A stretch of 64,000 nucleotides of DNA, taken from the NCBI RefSeq assembly GCF_019880405.1, contig NZ_CP082269.1:1054001-1118000 (forward strand), in the 5' to 3' direction. The notes under the pieces were generated by a model, which did no database searches, was not told the origin of the DNA, and saw only the letters and a program-made list of their open reading frames with translations. Origin of the DNA: Enterobacter sp. C2. GTDB lineage: Bacteria > Pseudomonadota > Gammaproteobacteria > Enterobacterales > Enterobacteriaceae. The position numbers and the translations under genes are program-made. This document shows positions 51,949-60,860 of this stretch, piece after piece (position 1 is the stretch's first letter; each line of letters begins with the position of its first letter).

Positions 51949-52302
51949 ATGAAAACCATTGGTCATTCCTCCCTGTCCCTCATGCGGCAGGAGATGCACG
52001 AAATGACACGCCTTGCTGCTGCGTCACCGTTCTCTGCGCAAACCATCGCCCGCAATATGCCTGAAAACGCGCCTCTCTCAGGCGTGAGCTTTCATCAGGT
52101 AATGCGTGATGCGCTCGAACATGTAGATAGCCTGCAGCACGCCGCCAGCGCCCAGCAGAGCGCGGTCAGCAGCGGCCAGAGTGACGATCTGGTGGGGGCC
52201 CTGCTGGCCAGCCAGCAGGCGTCCCTGTCGTTCTCGGCGCTTGTTCAGGTCAGAAATAAGGTGGCGAGCGGCGTTAACGATCTCATGAACATGTCCATAT
52301 AA
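51949..52302 (+). CDS. lfiE: Lateral flagellar MS-ring/rod junction protein FliE
   Basis: 117 residues with the FliE domain at the C-terminus (VSFHQVMRDALEHVDSLQHA, DDLVGALLASQQASLSFSAL, VQVRNKVASGVNDLMNMSI). It links the MS ring to the proximal rod. 33 bp after lafK and 2 bp before lfiF, so it belongs to the lafK operon. Confidence 0.93.
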   Translation: MKTIGHSSLSLMRQEMHEMTRLAAASPFSAQTIARNMPENAPLSGVSFHQVMRDALEHVDSLQHAASAQQSAVSSGQSDDLVGALLASQQASLSFSALVQVRNKVASGVNDLMNMSI

Positions 52303-52304
52303 CG

Positions 52305-53957
52305 ATGAAAAAGAAACTGTTTGCCTCTGTTAACGCGGCTTTTGCTGCGCTCTCCGCTTTGCTACCAGGGAATCGAAAATGGTTCGCCCTGGCGGGCGGT
52401 GCGCTACTGCTCACGGCCGCTATAGTGGGTAGCCTATGGCACAGCAACGGCAGTTATACCGCGCTGTTCGGCTCCCAGGAGAATCTACCCCTTTCACAGG
52501 TTATCAGCGTGCTGGACGGGGAAAAGATCGCCTACCGTATTGATCCCAGTAGCGGGCAGATCCTGGTCCCGCCATCTCAGCTCTCCCGTATCCGCATGAC
52601 GCTGGCGGCAAAAGGCGTCCAGGCAATAAATCCGGCAGGCTATGAGCTGATGGATAGAGACGAGGTACTCGGCAGCAGCCAGTTTGTGCAAAACATTCGC
52701 TACAAGCGCAGCCTGGAAGGCGAGATGGCGCAGAGCATTATGTCGCTGGACGCCGTTGAAACGGCCCGTGTGCATCTCGCACTGGAGGAAGAGAGCGCGT
52801 TTGTGATTAGCGACAAACCGCAAAACAGCGCCTCGGTAATGGTACGTCTGCACTATGGCAGTCGCTTAAGCCGCGAGCAGGTTAATGCCATCATCCATCT
52901 GGTGAGCAGCAGCGTGCCGGGTCTGCCGCTGGCTCAGGTCAGCATTGTTGACCAGGCAGGAAACCTGCTTTCAGAAGGCGTAGTGGACGGCACCAACACT
53001 CTGGCCGGGACCCATAAAGCGAATGCGCTACTCAGCGGCATTCAGGATAAGACCCGCGCCAGCCTGGCCAACGTGCTGACCACGCTGGTAGGAAAAGATA
53101 ATTTTCGCATAAGCGTTATGCCTGAGCTGGATCTTAGCCTCGTTGAAGAGACCCGCGAACGCCTTGGCGATACGCCCAAGGTAAACAGGGAGCAGAGCAC
53201 GGAGGATAAAAATAGCGATCGTCTGGCGGTGGGTATTCCCGGCTCACTCAGCAACCGGCCACCGGAGGCGACCCCCGCACAGGCACCCGAGGCCGCGGTA
53301 CAGAAGACGCCGGAGACGCTGTCTGCGCATAGTGAAAGCCAGCGGGACTACAGCTACGACCGTACCGTTGAGCATATTCAGCATCCGGGGTTTGAACTTA
53401 AGCGTTTAAACGTTGCAGTTGTGCTTAATCAGGACGCCGCTGCCGTTAAAACGTGGAAAGCCGACCAGACGGCACAGGTTACGACCATGCTGAACAGCGC
53501 CGCTGGTATCGATGAGCACCGGGGCGACACGCTGTCACTTTCGCTAATGCATTTTGTGCCCGAAGAGAAAATCGTGCCGCCGCCGGTGAAGTGGTGGCAG
53601 AACGACGACATTTTGGCGTGGTGCCGCCTCGGTGGTATTGGCCTGCTCCTGCTGCTGGTTCTGCTGCTCGTGGTACGCCCGCTGGTGAAACACCTTATCG
53701 CCACGCATAAAGCCCGGTCAGTCACGGTAAGTGCTGCGGAGCGTAGTGACACCTCACTTCCTGCGACGCTGGATGACGATGAGCGCAGGGGTATAGAGCT
53801 GCCTTCGTTCTCTGGCGATGATGCGCTACCTGCTCAGAGCTCTGGTCTCGAAACCAAGCTGGAGTTTCTTAAAAAACTGGCGATTAGCGATACCGATCGC
53901 GTCGCCGACGTGATCAGACAGTGGATTACCAGCAATGAGCGAATTGACAGTAAATAA
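52305..53957 (+). CDS. lfiF: Lateral flagellar MS-ring protein FliF
   Basis: 550 residues, full length. Two membrane helices (about 28-46 and 440-460), and YscJ-type ring-building domains with LPLSQVISVLDGEKIAYRID, VLGSSQFVQNIRYKRSLEGE and IMSLDAVETARVHLALEEES. The C-terminal end (LEFLKKLAISDTDRVADVIR) binds FliG. Overlaps lfiG by 23 bp. Confidence 0.95.
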   Translation: MKKKLFASVNAAFAALSALLPGNRKWFALAGGALLLTAAIVGSLWHSNGSYTALFGSQENLPLSQVISVLDGEKIAYRIDPSSGQILVPPSQLSRIRMTLAAKGVQAINPAGYELMDRDEVLGSSQFVQNIRYKRSLEGEMAQSIMSLDAVETARVHLALEEESAFVISDKPQNSASVMVRLHYGSRLSREQVNAIIHLVSSSVPGLPLAQVSIVDQAGNLLSEGVVDGTNTLAGTHKANALLSGIQDKTRASLANVLTTLVGKDNFRISVMPELDLSLVEETRERLGDTPKVNREQSTEDKNSDRLAVGIPGSLSNRPPEATPAQAPEAAVQKTPETLSAHSESQRDYSYDRTVEHIQHPGFELKRLNVAVVLNQDAAAVKTWKADQTAQVTTMLNSAAGIDEHRGDTLSLSLMHFVPEEKIVPPPVKWWQNDDILAWCRLGGIGLLLLLVLLLVVRPLVKHLIATHKARSVTVSAAERSDTSLPATLDDDERRGIELPSFSGDDALPAQSSGLETKLEFLKKLAISDTDRVADVIRQWITSNERIDSK

Positions 53958-54954
53958 GAGTCCGGGCAGCGCCAGCTATCTTGAGCAAGCAGCCATCCTG
54001 CTGCTGTGCCTTGGCGAAGAGGCGGCGGCAACGGTGATGCAAAAGCTAAGCCGCGAAGAGGTCGTACGCCTAAGTGAATACATGGCGCGCCTGTCGGGCG
54101 TAAAAACCAGTCAGGCAAGGAAGGTGATCAACAACTTCTTTGACGAGTTTCGTGAGCAGAGCGGGATCAACGGCGCATCGCGCGTGATGCTGCAGGGGAT
54201 CCTCAATAAGGCGCTTGGCGGCGAAATTGCCAGCAGCGTTATCAATGGTATCTATGGCGATGAGATTCGCTCACGCATGGCGCGACTGCAGTGGGTCGAT
54301 CCTCGCCAGTTGGCCGCGCTGATCGCCGAGGAGCATCTCCAGCTGCAGGCCGTTTTCCTGGCCTTTTTAACCCCGGAGATTGCGGCCACGGTACTGACCT
54401 ACATGAACGATGCCGTGCAGGAGGAGATTCTTTACCGTATCGCCAGACTTAACGATGTGAACCGAGATGTGGTCGACGAGCTGGATCGCCTGATCGAGCG
54501 CGGCCTGTCGGTGCTCTCTGAACATGGTTCGAAAGTGAAAGGCATCAAGCAGGCGGCGGATATCGTTAACCGCTTTCAGGGCAACCAGCAGCAGATCCTC
54601 GATCGGCTGCGCGAGCTGGATGCCACCGTGCTGGAGCAGCTGCAGGATGAGATGTATGACTTCTTTATTCTGAGCCGACAGAGTGAAGAGGTACGTCGTC
54701 GCCTGCTCGACGAGATCCCGATGGAGGAGTGGGCCGTCGCGTTGAAGGGCACCGAGCCGCCGCTGCGGCGGGCCATTTTTGCAGTGATGCCGAAGCGCCA
54801 GGCGCAGCAGCTGGAAACCATCACCGCGCGCCTGGGGCCGGTTCCCATTAGCCGCATTGAGCAGATCCGCCGTGAAATCATGGCCGTCGCCCGTGAGCTG
54901 GAGGAGGCGGGTGAGATCCAGCTTCAGCTTTTCGCCGAGCAGACGGCAGAGTAG
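53935..54954 (+). CDS. lfiG: Lateral flagellar motor switch protein FliG
   Basis: 339 residues with N-domain binding FliF (AAILLLCLGEEAAATVMQKL), middle domain (HLQLQAVFLAFLTPEIAATV) and C-domain with the stator-facing charged helix (LLDEIPMEEWAVALKGTEPP, LRRAIFAVMPKRQAQQLETI). Gives torque through contact with LafT. Confidence 0.95.
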   Translation: MSELTVNKSPGSASYLEQAAILLLCLGEEAAATVMQKLSREEVVRLSEYMARLSGVKTSQARKVINNFFDEFREQSGINGASRVMLQGILNKALGGEIASSVINGIYGDEIRSRMARLQWVDPRQLAALIAEEHLQLQAVFLAFLTPEIAATVLTYMNDAVQEEILYRIARLNDVNRDVVDELDRLIERGLSVLSEHGSKVKGIKQAADIVNRFQGNQQQILDRLRELDATVLEQLQDEMYDFFILSRQSEEVRRRLLDEIPMEEWAVALKGTEPPLRRAIFAVMPKRQAQQLETITARLGPVPISRIEQIRREIMAVARELEEAGEIQLQLFAEQTAE

Positions 54955-54967
54955 AGGAGAAAACACA

Positions 54968-55675
54968 ATGCAGACACTACGAGGCCGTTATCGGGTGCAC
55001 CGCTTTCCTCCACGACACGGCGCGCTGGCGGATAAAAACGCAGGGAGCGCCGATTTTCAGCGTCAGCTTATGGATGGCTACCAGCAGGGTCTGCAGAAAG
55101 GATTTGCAGAGGGCGTCAGCGAAGGGCAGGAGACCGGTTTTAAAGAGGGGCAGGCGAAAGGCCAGGCGGAGGGTTACCGACAAGGTTACGCCGAGGGCAG
55201 TCTTGCCGGGCAGCAGGCGGGGCGGGTGCAGTTCATCCAGGCCGCCCAGCCGCTGGAGGCGATCGCCAGCACGCTCAACGACTATTTTGCCCACGTGCAG
55301 CGTAAGCAGCGTGAGGATCTGCTGCAGCTGGTAGAGAAAGTGACCCGCCAGGTGATCCGCTGCGAGCTGGCATTGCAACCTACCCAACTGCTGGCGCTGG
55401 TAGAGGAGGCGGTTGCCGCCCTGTCCAGCATGCCGGATCCACTTAAGGTCTGCCTGAGCGTAGAGGAGTTTAACCGTATTCAGAGCGTGGCTCCCGAGAA
55501 GGTGGCCGCATGGGGGCTCGTGGCCTCGGCGGATCTCTCTACCGGCGAGTGTCGGATCGTGACCGAGGCGTCAGAGATGGACATTGGTTGCGAGCATCGG
55601 CTGGAGCAGTGCATGACGGTCCTTAAAGAGACGCTGGCCCCGGATGAGACAGATGAACAATCCACACCACTTTGA
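54968..55675 (+). CDS. lfiH: Lateral flagellar export regulator FliH
   Basis: 235 residues from the ATG at 54968, with AGAGGAG upstream. Residues about 35-85 hold the FliH glycine repeats (EGVSEGQETGFKEGQAKGQA) with the xEGxxxG pattern, followed by the FliH/YscL domain. It is a stalk that holds the ATPase FliI near the export gate. Overlaps lfiI by 32 bp. Confidence 0.9.
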   Translation: MQTLRGRYRVHRFPPRHGALADKNAGSADFQRQLMDGYQQGLQKGFAEGVSEGQETGFKEGQAKGQAEGYRQGYAEGSLAGQQAGRVQFIQAAQPLEAIASTLNDYFAHVQRKQREDLLQLVEKVTRQVIRCELALQPTQLLALVEEAVAALSSMPDPLKVCLSVEEFNRIQSVAPEKVAAWGLVASADLSTGECRIVTEASEMDIGCEHRLEQCMTVLKETLAPDETDEQSTPL

Positions 55676-56996
55676 CGATGCGCTGCGCTCCATTGAGTCG
55701 ATCTCATTTGCCCGCGTGGCGGGCAGGCTGGTGCGGATGAACGGTGTGTTACTGGAAAGCGTGGGTTGCCCGCTGGCGACGGGGCAGCTCTGCCGCATTG
55801 AAAGCGCAGAGTGCGGCTCTATTGATGCCCAGGCGGTTGGTTTCAATCGCGAGGTGACCTATCTGATGCCGTTTAAACAGCCCGTTGGGCTGATGGCCGG
55901 CGCACGCGTTTTTCCCCAGGAGAAGGTTCACCCCCTGCTGATAGGCGAAAGCTGGCTGGGACGGGTAGTTAACGGTTTAGGTGAACCGATTGATGGTAAA
56001 GGCCGGCTGGGCGGTATGCAGGTGCTGCCTCCCGTTGCGCCGTCGGTTAACCCCTTGACCCGTCGTCCCGTTGACGAACCGCTGGACGTGGGCGTGAAGG
56101 CGATCAACGGTGTGTTGACCATCGGCAAGGGCCAGCGGGTTGGCCTGATGGCGGGCAGCGGCGTAGGCAAGAGCGTCTTGCTCGGGATGATCGCTCGCCA
56201 GACCCGCGCACAGGTGGTAGTGGTAGGGCTGATTGGTGAGCGAGGCCGTGAGGTTAAAGAGTTTATCGATCGGTCATTGGGTGATGAAGGACTGGCGAAG
56301 TCCGTCGTCGTCGTTGCGCCAGCAGATGAGTCGCCGCTGATGCGCCTGAAGGCGACTGAGCTATGCCATACGCTCGCCGCCTGGTTTCGGGACCAGGGCT
56401 CCGACGTGCTATTGCTGGTGGACTCGTTAACCCGTTACGCAATGGCCCAGCGTGAAATTGCCCTGTCGTTGGGCGAGCCGCCAGCCACCAAAGGCTATCC
56501 CCCCTCAGCGTTTGGCATGATCCCCCGGCTGGTAGAGAGCGCGGGCAACAGCGACAGCAGCGGATCCATGACCGCCATCTACACCGTGCTGGCCGAGGGC
56601 GACGATCAGCAGGATCCTATCGTTGACTGCGCGCGGGCGGTGCTGGACGGCCATATTGTGCTGACCCGCAGGCTTGCCGAGGCCGGGCACTATCCGGCTA
56701 TCGATATTGGTCAATCTATCAGCCGCTGCATGACGCACGTTGTTCCTGCCTGGCATCAGCAGGCCGTGAGCCAGCTTAAGCGACACTACGCCGCCTATAT
56801 GGAGATTAAGCCGCTTATCCCGCTTGGCGGCTACGTCGAGGGCGCCGATCCGCAGGTCGATAATGCCGTGAAATGCTTTCCGGCTATTGAACGTTTTCTA
56901 CGCCAGCAGGTTGATGAGCCCGCTGAGCTGGCGCAGGTTCAGGCACAGATAGCTGCGCTGTTTCCCTCTCGTCAGGCCACAAAAGGTAAACCATGA
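55644..56996 (+). CDS. lfiI: Lateral flagellar export ATPase FliI
   Basis: 450 residues (or 447 from a second ATG at 55653). F1-beta-like ATPase: Walker A GSGVGKS (171-177), VVGLIGERGREVKEFIDRS, Walker B LLLVDSLTRYAMAQREIALS and the EPPATKGYPPSAFGMIPRLV segment. Powers and orders export of axial subunits. Confidence 0.96.
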   Translation: MRQMNNPHHFDDALRSIESISFARVAGRLVRMNGVLLESVGCPLATGQLCRIESAECGSIDAQAVGFNREVTYLMPFKQPVGLMAGARVFPQEKVHPLLIGESWLGRVVNGLGEPIDGKGRLGGMQVLPPVAPSVNPLTRRPVDEPLDVGVKAINGVLTIGKGQRVGLMAGSGVGKSVLLGMIARQTRAQVVVVGLIGERGREVKEFIDRSLGDEGLAKSVVVVAPADESPLMRLKATELCHTLAAWFRDQGSDVLLLVDSLTRYAMAQREIALSLGEPPATKGYPPSAFGMIPRLVESAGNSDSSGSMTAIYTVLAEGDDQQDPIVDCARAVLDGHIVLTRRLAEAGHYPAIDIGQSISRCMTHVVPAWHQQAVSQLKRHYAAYMEIKPLIPLGGYVEGADPQVDNAVKCFPAIERFLRQQVDEPAELAQVQAQIAALFPSRQATKGKP

Positions 56997-57436
56997 AGCA
57001 GGCGATCCACACCCTTGTCCAACTTCAGCGCCTGCGCGATAGCAAAGTGAAAAGCACAACGGTGGCGCTGGCTCAGCAGCGCCAGGTCGCTACCCGGTAT
57101 GAAAACAATATTAAGGCGCTGGGGCAGCTCGTGCAGAAGACTCGCACCGAAGAGTTACCCCATTTTTGTGCCCAGGCGCTAAGCAACATCGCAGGCTATA
57201 AGGGCAGCCTGCTGCGCGTCGTAAAGTGGCAGGAGCAGGAGAAAGCCTTAGCGGATATAAAAACGCAGCAGATACAAAAAAACCTGATGCAGGCAGCCTG
57301 TCAGGAGAAGATTGTAGCGCTGACACTCGACACCCAGCGCGACACGTTTGCCAGCGAGCAGGCCAGCCGGGAGCAAAAAACGGTGGATGACGTTGCATCT
57401 CAACGCTGGTTGCGAACCCAGCGTCTGGAGGAGTAG
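56993..57436 (+). CDS. lfiJ: Lateral flagellar export protein FliJ
   Basis: 147 residues, helical coiled coil (VQLQRLRDSKVKSTTVALAQ, EKALADIKTQQIQKNLMQAA). It acts as the stalk of the FliI hexamer and recycles chaperones. Overlaps lfiI by 4 bp. Ends the lafK-lfiEFGHIJ operon; the glycosyltransferase gene converges on it. Confidence 0.88.
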   Translation: MKQAIHTLVQLQRLRDSKVKSTTVALAQQRQVATRYENNIKALGQLVQKTRTEELPHFCAQALSNIAGYKGSLLRVVKWQEQEKALADIKTQQIQKNLMQAACQEKIVALTLDTQRDTFASEQASREQKTVDDVASQRWLRTQRLEE

Positions 57437-57465
57437 CGTAATCACAACGCTTTACTCCCCCCTGT

Positions 57466-59976
57466 TTAAAACAGCTTGCTCTGTAAACTATGCAGCAGCG
57501 TATTCGCCGTGGCAGCTACCGGGTTGTTCAGCGCATGCATAATCAGTTCCGCTGCCCGTTTACCGGCAAAACCATCCTGAAACGCATCGCAGTAGTGGTG
57601 ACGCACCCTGTTCATCTTCTCCTCTACGGGCTGCCAGGCGTAATCCGCTGCCAGGCAGCGGCGTAGCTGCGCCATATCCCGCACCACGGGAAGCGTGCTG
57701 CGCATCTGCTGTTCGGGGCTGGAGGGATCGCTAAAGGTCCCGTTGTTCTCCGGCTGCGCCGTCATACCCTCCCACTCAAGCAGGATCGTCCGTTTACCGG
57801 CGTGAATGGCATCGAAGAGAAACCCGCAGTTGTCGGTCAGGACGTAATCGGCCTGATGCAGCAGCGGTAGCGACATATCGTGGCGGTTGACGCACGTTTT
57901 AAAATGACGCCGGATCTCGGCCAACATAGCGGCCTGTTCCGGATGAGGCTGGGTATCGTGATGTGGTTTGATAATCAGGTTGTACTCGCGACTGAGCCGC
58001 GACAGCGAGACGGCCCACGCGGGTATTGAACTGAGAATGCCAATGGTTGGGGCATAGAGCAGGGTCGGTTTTTTCGCATCCAGCCTCAGCGTCGCCAGCG
58101 TCGCGAGATCCACCTGCTGGCGATGCCACTTATCAAAGCGGGGATTGCCTACTACCGCCGCGTTGCCGTTGATATTCAGCGCCTGCTGGCTGTAGTCGCT
58201 GTAGCAGAGAATATGGTGATAAAAGGTATTCCACCAGGCGTGGTTCCACGATGCGTTTGCCAACCCTGACATGGCGCGGATCTGTACCCGGCCCAAGCCG
58301 TTGAGCGCGGGGGTATAGTAGGGACTCACTAAACAGCCGTAGCGCTGCTTACGGTTTTGCGCCTCGCTGAGGCGCGAGCCGCTCAGTCTGGGATCGTTAA
58401 TCTCTGCCAGCAGCTGGCTCATCTCCTTCAACTGCGCTTTAGGAACCGCGTCGCTAATCAGCAGATCGCAGCGGTAGCCCGCCTCTATCAGCCAGTGCAG
58501 CATTGGCTGATAGAGCGGGTAGTGAAAAGCAGTCTCAAGATAGAATCCTATCGTGTTAGCGAACTGGTTAGCCACCGGCTGCTGCGCCCGTTTTCGCTGC
58601 TCATGCACGTGGTTCTCGTTCATTTTATTGAAATAGAAACGAATGTGGTCGGTCTCCTGCCGCTCGATGTCGCTGAAGCCTGGCCGCTGATAGCTAATAC
58701 AGGGATAGAAGGCGAGCCATTTACCCTGCTTTTGCATTGAGCGCCAGCGCGACTCCAGCAGGCTGGCCGGATCGCTCTGCATCTGCTGGATCAGGGCCGG
58801 GTAGCTGCCAGCATTGACCAGATAGGCGCATGCTTTTTCACAATCCACGGCGTGGATCAGCCCCGGCAGGCTCTTCAACGGCTTACCGCTATTGACCCGC
58901 GCGCCGAGGAGCACCACTTCCCAGGGAAGATGCTCTAACGCGGCGAGCAGCCGGTTCAGGGCGGAAATGTGCTTCGCCTGGGTGAGTAGCAGGGCATCAT
59001 CCTCCAGCACCAGGCAGTTGCGCCAGCCCTGCTGCTGGGCCAAGTTCAGCGCCTGAAGATGCGAGAGCGTGCGGCCCAGCGTACCGTTCGCATGCTCGCA
59101 GCCGCTGATTCGAATAACGCTCTCTTCCGGCACCCCCAGCTGGCGTAGCATTTCCTGCATCTGCTGCCATCTGTCAGTACGCCTGTCGAGGTTGATGACC
59201 AGCACTTTTTCTACGTGCTGCCACTGGATAGGCTGCCGATCGGTGCTGTTATGCAGGCGCTGATACCAGGCGAGCAGGTTGGGATCGCGAACGATATCGG
59301 TCAGCAGAGTGGGGAGGGGTTCACAGCTACCCAGCACGAAGTCTTTATCAAAGGTGTTATCGCTGTGGGAGATGCACAGAATAGTGCGCTCGCCGGGCAG
59401 CTGCAGCGGTTTTACGCTGAAGTTATTGGTGAAGAACTGCTCCTCGCCGAGCTGACAGTCATCGTCGTAGCGGTGCTTTTTCAGATAGTTACGGTGATAG
59501 CAGAAGGTGCCGTTAAGGATGTGTCGCTTGCCGAAAGCACGGGTTTTGAATACCCGGTTAATATGGCTATACCAGACGGGGATCTGGTCGGATCCAGAGA
59601 GCAGCGCTCCGTGTCGCTGCATCATCTCGATGGTGTAGGTGAGCTTGTCAGCAGGATAAAAATCGTCATCGTCCATGCAGACGATGTACTCGCCCTTTGC
59701 CAGCGCATTGAGCATGTTGCGCTTTTTTCCAAGCTTTAGCCGTTCGGGATGATGAATATAGCGAATGTTGTAGCGCTCCGGCTGGTTATCGGTCAGCGCA
59801 TTGACGATGGGCAGGCTGCTGGTCGGTGAATCATCCAGCACAATCAGCTCCCGCCGCGCTGCCGGATAATCTTGGTAGCGAAACATATAGAGCAGCCAGG
59901 GTAAAAAGGCGGCGCGCTGCCAGGTTGGCGTCACCACGCTAACAAAGGGTTTTTCCGGTTCGTAATGCGTCATCAT
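57466..59976 (-). CDS. Three-domain glycosyltransferase in the flagellar cluster
   Basis: 836 residues from the ATG at 59976 (ATG at 59973 also possible; a longer reading to 60027 would begin inside a terminator). Three domains can be seen. Residues about 12-240: GT-A, family 2-like, with VSVVTPTWQR, VLDDSPTS and VCMDDDDFYPADKL. Residues about 257-440: family 25-like, with KVLVINLDRRTDRWQQM and the LVLEDDALL metal motif. Residues about 483-815: GT-B of CDP-glycerol/TagB-F type, with PTLLYAPTIGIL, LIIKPHHDTQPHPE and VLTDNCGFLFDAIHAGKRTI. No membrane helix. It lies between lfiJ and lfgN, read leftward. Such a set may add a glycan to lateral flagellin; the acceptor is inference. Confidence 0.82.
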   Translation of the reverse strand: MMTHYEPEKPFVSVVTPTWQRAAFLPWLLYMFRYQDYPAARRELIVLDDSPTSSLPIVNALTDNQPERYNIRYIHHPERLKLGKKRNMLNALAKGEYIVCMDDDDFYPADKLTYTIEMMQRHGALLSGSDQIPVWYSHINRVFKTRAFGKRHILNGTFCYHRNYLKKHRYDDDCQLGEEQFFTNNFSVKPLQLPGERTILCISHSDNTFDKDFVLGSCEPLPTLLTDIVRDPNLLAWYQRLHNSTDRQPIQWQHVEKVLVINLDRRTDRWQQMQEMLRQLGVPEESVIRISGCEHANGTLGRTLSHLQALNLAQQQGWRNCLVLEDDALLLTQAKHISALNRLLAALEHLPWEVVLLGARVNSGKPLKSLPGLIHAVDCEKACAYLVNAGSYPALIQQMQSDPASLLESRWRSMQKQGKWLAFYPCISYQRPGFSDIERQETDHIRFYFNKMNENHVHEQRKRAQQPVANQFANTIGFYLETAFHYPLYQPMLHWLIEAGYRCDLLISDAVPKAQLKEMSQLLAEINDPRLSGSRLSEAQNRKQRYGCLVSPYYTPALNGLGRVQIRAMSGLANASWNHAWWNTFYHHILCYSDYSQQALNINGNAAVVGNPRFDKWHRQQVDLATLATLRLDAKKPTLLYAPTIGILSSIPAWAVSLSRLSREYNLIIKPHHDTQPHPEQAAMLAEIRRHFKTCVNRHDMSLPLLHQADYVLTDNCGFLFDAIHAGKRTILLEWEGMTAQPENNGTFSDPSSPEQQMRSTLPVVRDMAQLRRCLAADYAWQPVEEKMNRVRHHYCDAFQDGFAGKRAAELIMHALNNPVAATANTLLHSLQSKLF

Positions 59977-60014
59977 GGAGCAGGGTAGTCTCTTATCTGA
60001 TAGCCCGCGGAAAA

Positions 60015-60039
60015 GCAGCGGAAGCATTTTTTCCGCTGC
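60015..60039 (-). terminator. Terminator-like hairpin after lfgN
   Basis: On the minus strand GCAGCGGAA and TTCCGCTGC, a perfect 9-bp stem with a 7-nt loop, are followed by TTTTCC. It starts 13 bp past the lfgN stop and lies before the glycosyltransferase ATG, so it should reduce read-through into that gene. Confidence 0.7.
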
Positions 60040-60051
60040 GGAAAATGCGGA

Positions 60052-60480
60052 TCAGGGGTGATAGATAAAGTGGGGTTCGAAACCCAGGAATGCCTGAACA
60101 AATACATGCTGGCGGGTCAGCAGTTCACCGTTTTTCTCGTTGTAACGTTTGCACGCCGTGACGCTGGCGGTCAGTTGCTGCCACGCCTGGCGAGCCGCCG
60201 TGTTCTGTACCGTCGGCAGCCAGCTAAAGACCTGCTGCATACCCGTGTCATCTGCCGTGACGCCAAGGGAGAGCAGCGTTTCGCGGCGAAGACGGGCGTT
60301 GCTGCTCAGCAGCGGGTAGAGCCGCTCGATGTCGGCGTTGACGGCAATCAGCGCATCGCTGGCCCGGCGGATCATGCATAAACGCTGCTCTTCAAGCAGA
60401 TTATGCAGCTGCCGATAGCGTTCGCCATCGGTGCGGATCCCGCGTAGCAGCAGTTTGACCTGTTCAAGTTTACTGCTCAC
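60052..60480 (-). CDS. lfgN: Lateral flagellar chaperone FlgN
   Basis: 142 residues, helical, with the FlgN pattern (LEQVKLLLRGIRTDGERYRQ, LHNLLEEQRLCMIRRASDAL). Chaperone for the hook-filament junction proteins FlgK and FlgL. It starts within the lfgM stop (one-base overlap). Confidence 0.88.
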   Translation of the reverse strand: MSSKLEQVKLLLRGIRTDGERYRQLHNLLEEQRLCMIRRASDALIAVNADIERLYPLLSSNARLRRETLLSLGVTADDTGMQQVFSWLPTVQNTAARQAWQQLTASVTACKRYNEKNGELLTRQHVFVQAFLGFEPHFIYHP

Positions 60481-60800
60481 TACGCACCCCGGGTTTGGAA
60501 GTAGTCCAGCATCGATGCGGCCAGCGCGTCGGCATCAATGGAAAACGGTGGGGATGCCAGCAGCGTCTGCATCTGGTTTACCTTTTCGATATCAATCTCT
60601 GGTGTCGCATCATCAGCAAGGCTACGCTGCGCCGCCTGCACGCCCTGCTGGGTCACATCATCAGCACAGAGTGAGGGGGCAGGATCCGCTTTTGCCACCT
60701 CCGGCTGAGACGGCGAGCGCGCTGCTGCATCACGGGAGGCGAGCTGTCCAGGTAATACTCCAGGAGTAGTGATAGCCATAGGTTTCTCATTAGAGGACAT
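60480..60800 (-). CDS. lfgM: Anti-sigma-28 factor FlgM
   Basis: 106 residues from 60800, or 99 from the ATG at 60779 (MAITTPGV), which has GAGAAA upstream and fits the FlgM N-terminus better. The C-terminal sigma-binding half is conserved (PEIDIEKVNQMQTLLASPPF, DADALAASMLDYF). It holds LafS until the hook is finished and FlgM is exported. A sigma-28-like promoter precedes it. Confidence 0.88.
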   Translation of the reverse strand: MSSNEKPMAITTPGVLPGQLASRDAAARSPSQPEVAKADPAPSLCADDVTQQGVQAAQRSLADDATPEIDIEKVNQMQTLLASPPFSIDADALAASMLDYFQTRGA

Positions 60801-60818
60801 TTCAACGGTTATGCGTTA

Positions 60819-60845
60819 AAAGCGGCAGCGGAAAGGCAAAACTTA
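60819..60845 (-). promoter_or_regulatory. Sigma-28-like promoter before lfgM
   Basis: Read leftward: TAAGTTTT (60845-60838), 11 bp, GCCGCTTT (60826-60819), against the consensus TAAAGTTT-N11-GCCGATAA. Spacing is exact. It would place lfgMN under LafS, giving the negative feedback loop seen for other FlgM genes. Confidence 0.6.
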
Positions 60846-60860
60846 AGCGGCGACAAAAAA

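Noticed and set aside
60012-60027. Glycosyltransferase start at 60027
   Set aside because: This ATG lies in the loop of the hairpin that ends lfgN transcripts, and the extra 17 residues lack family character; starts at 59976/59973 are preferred.
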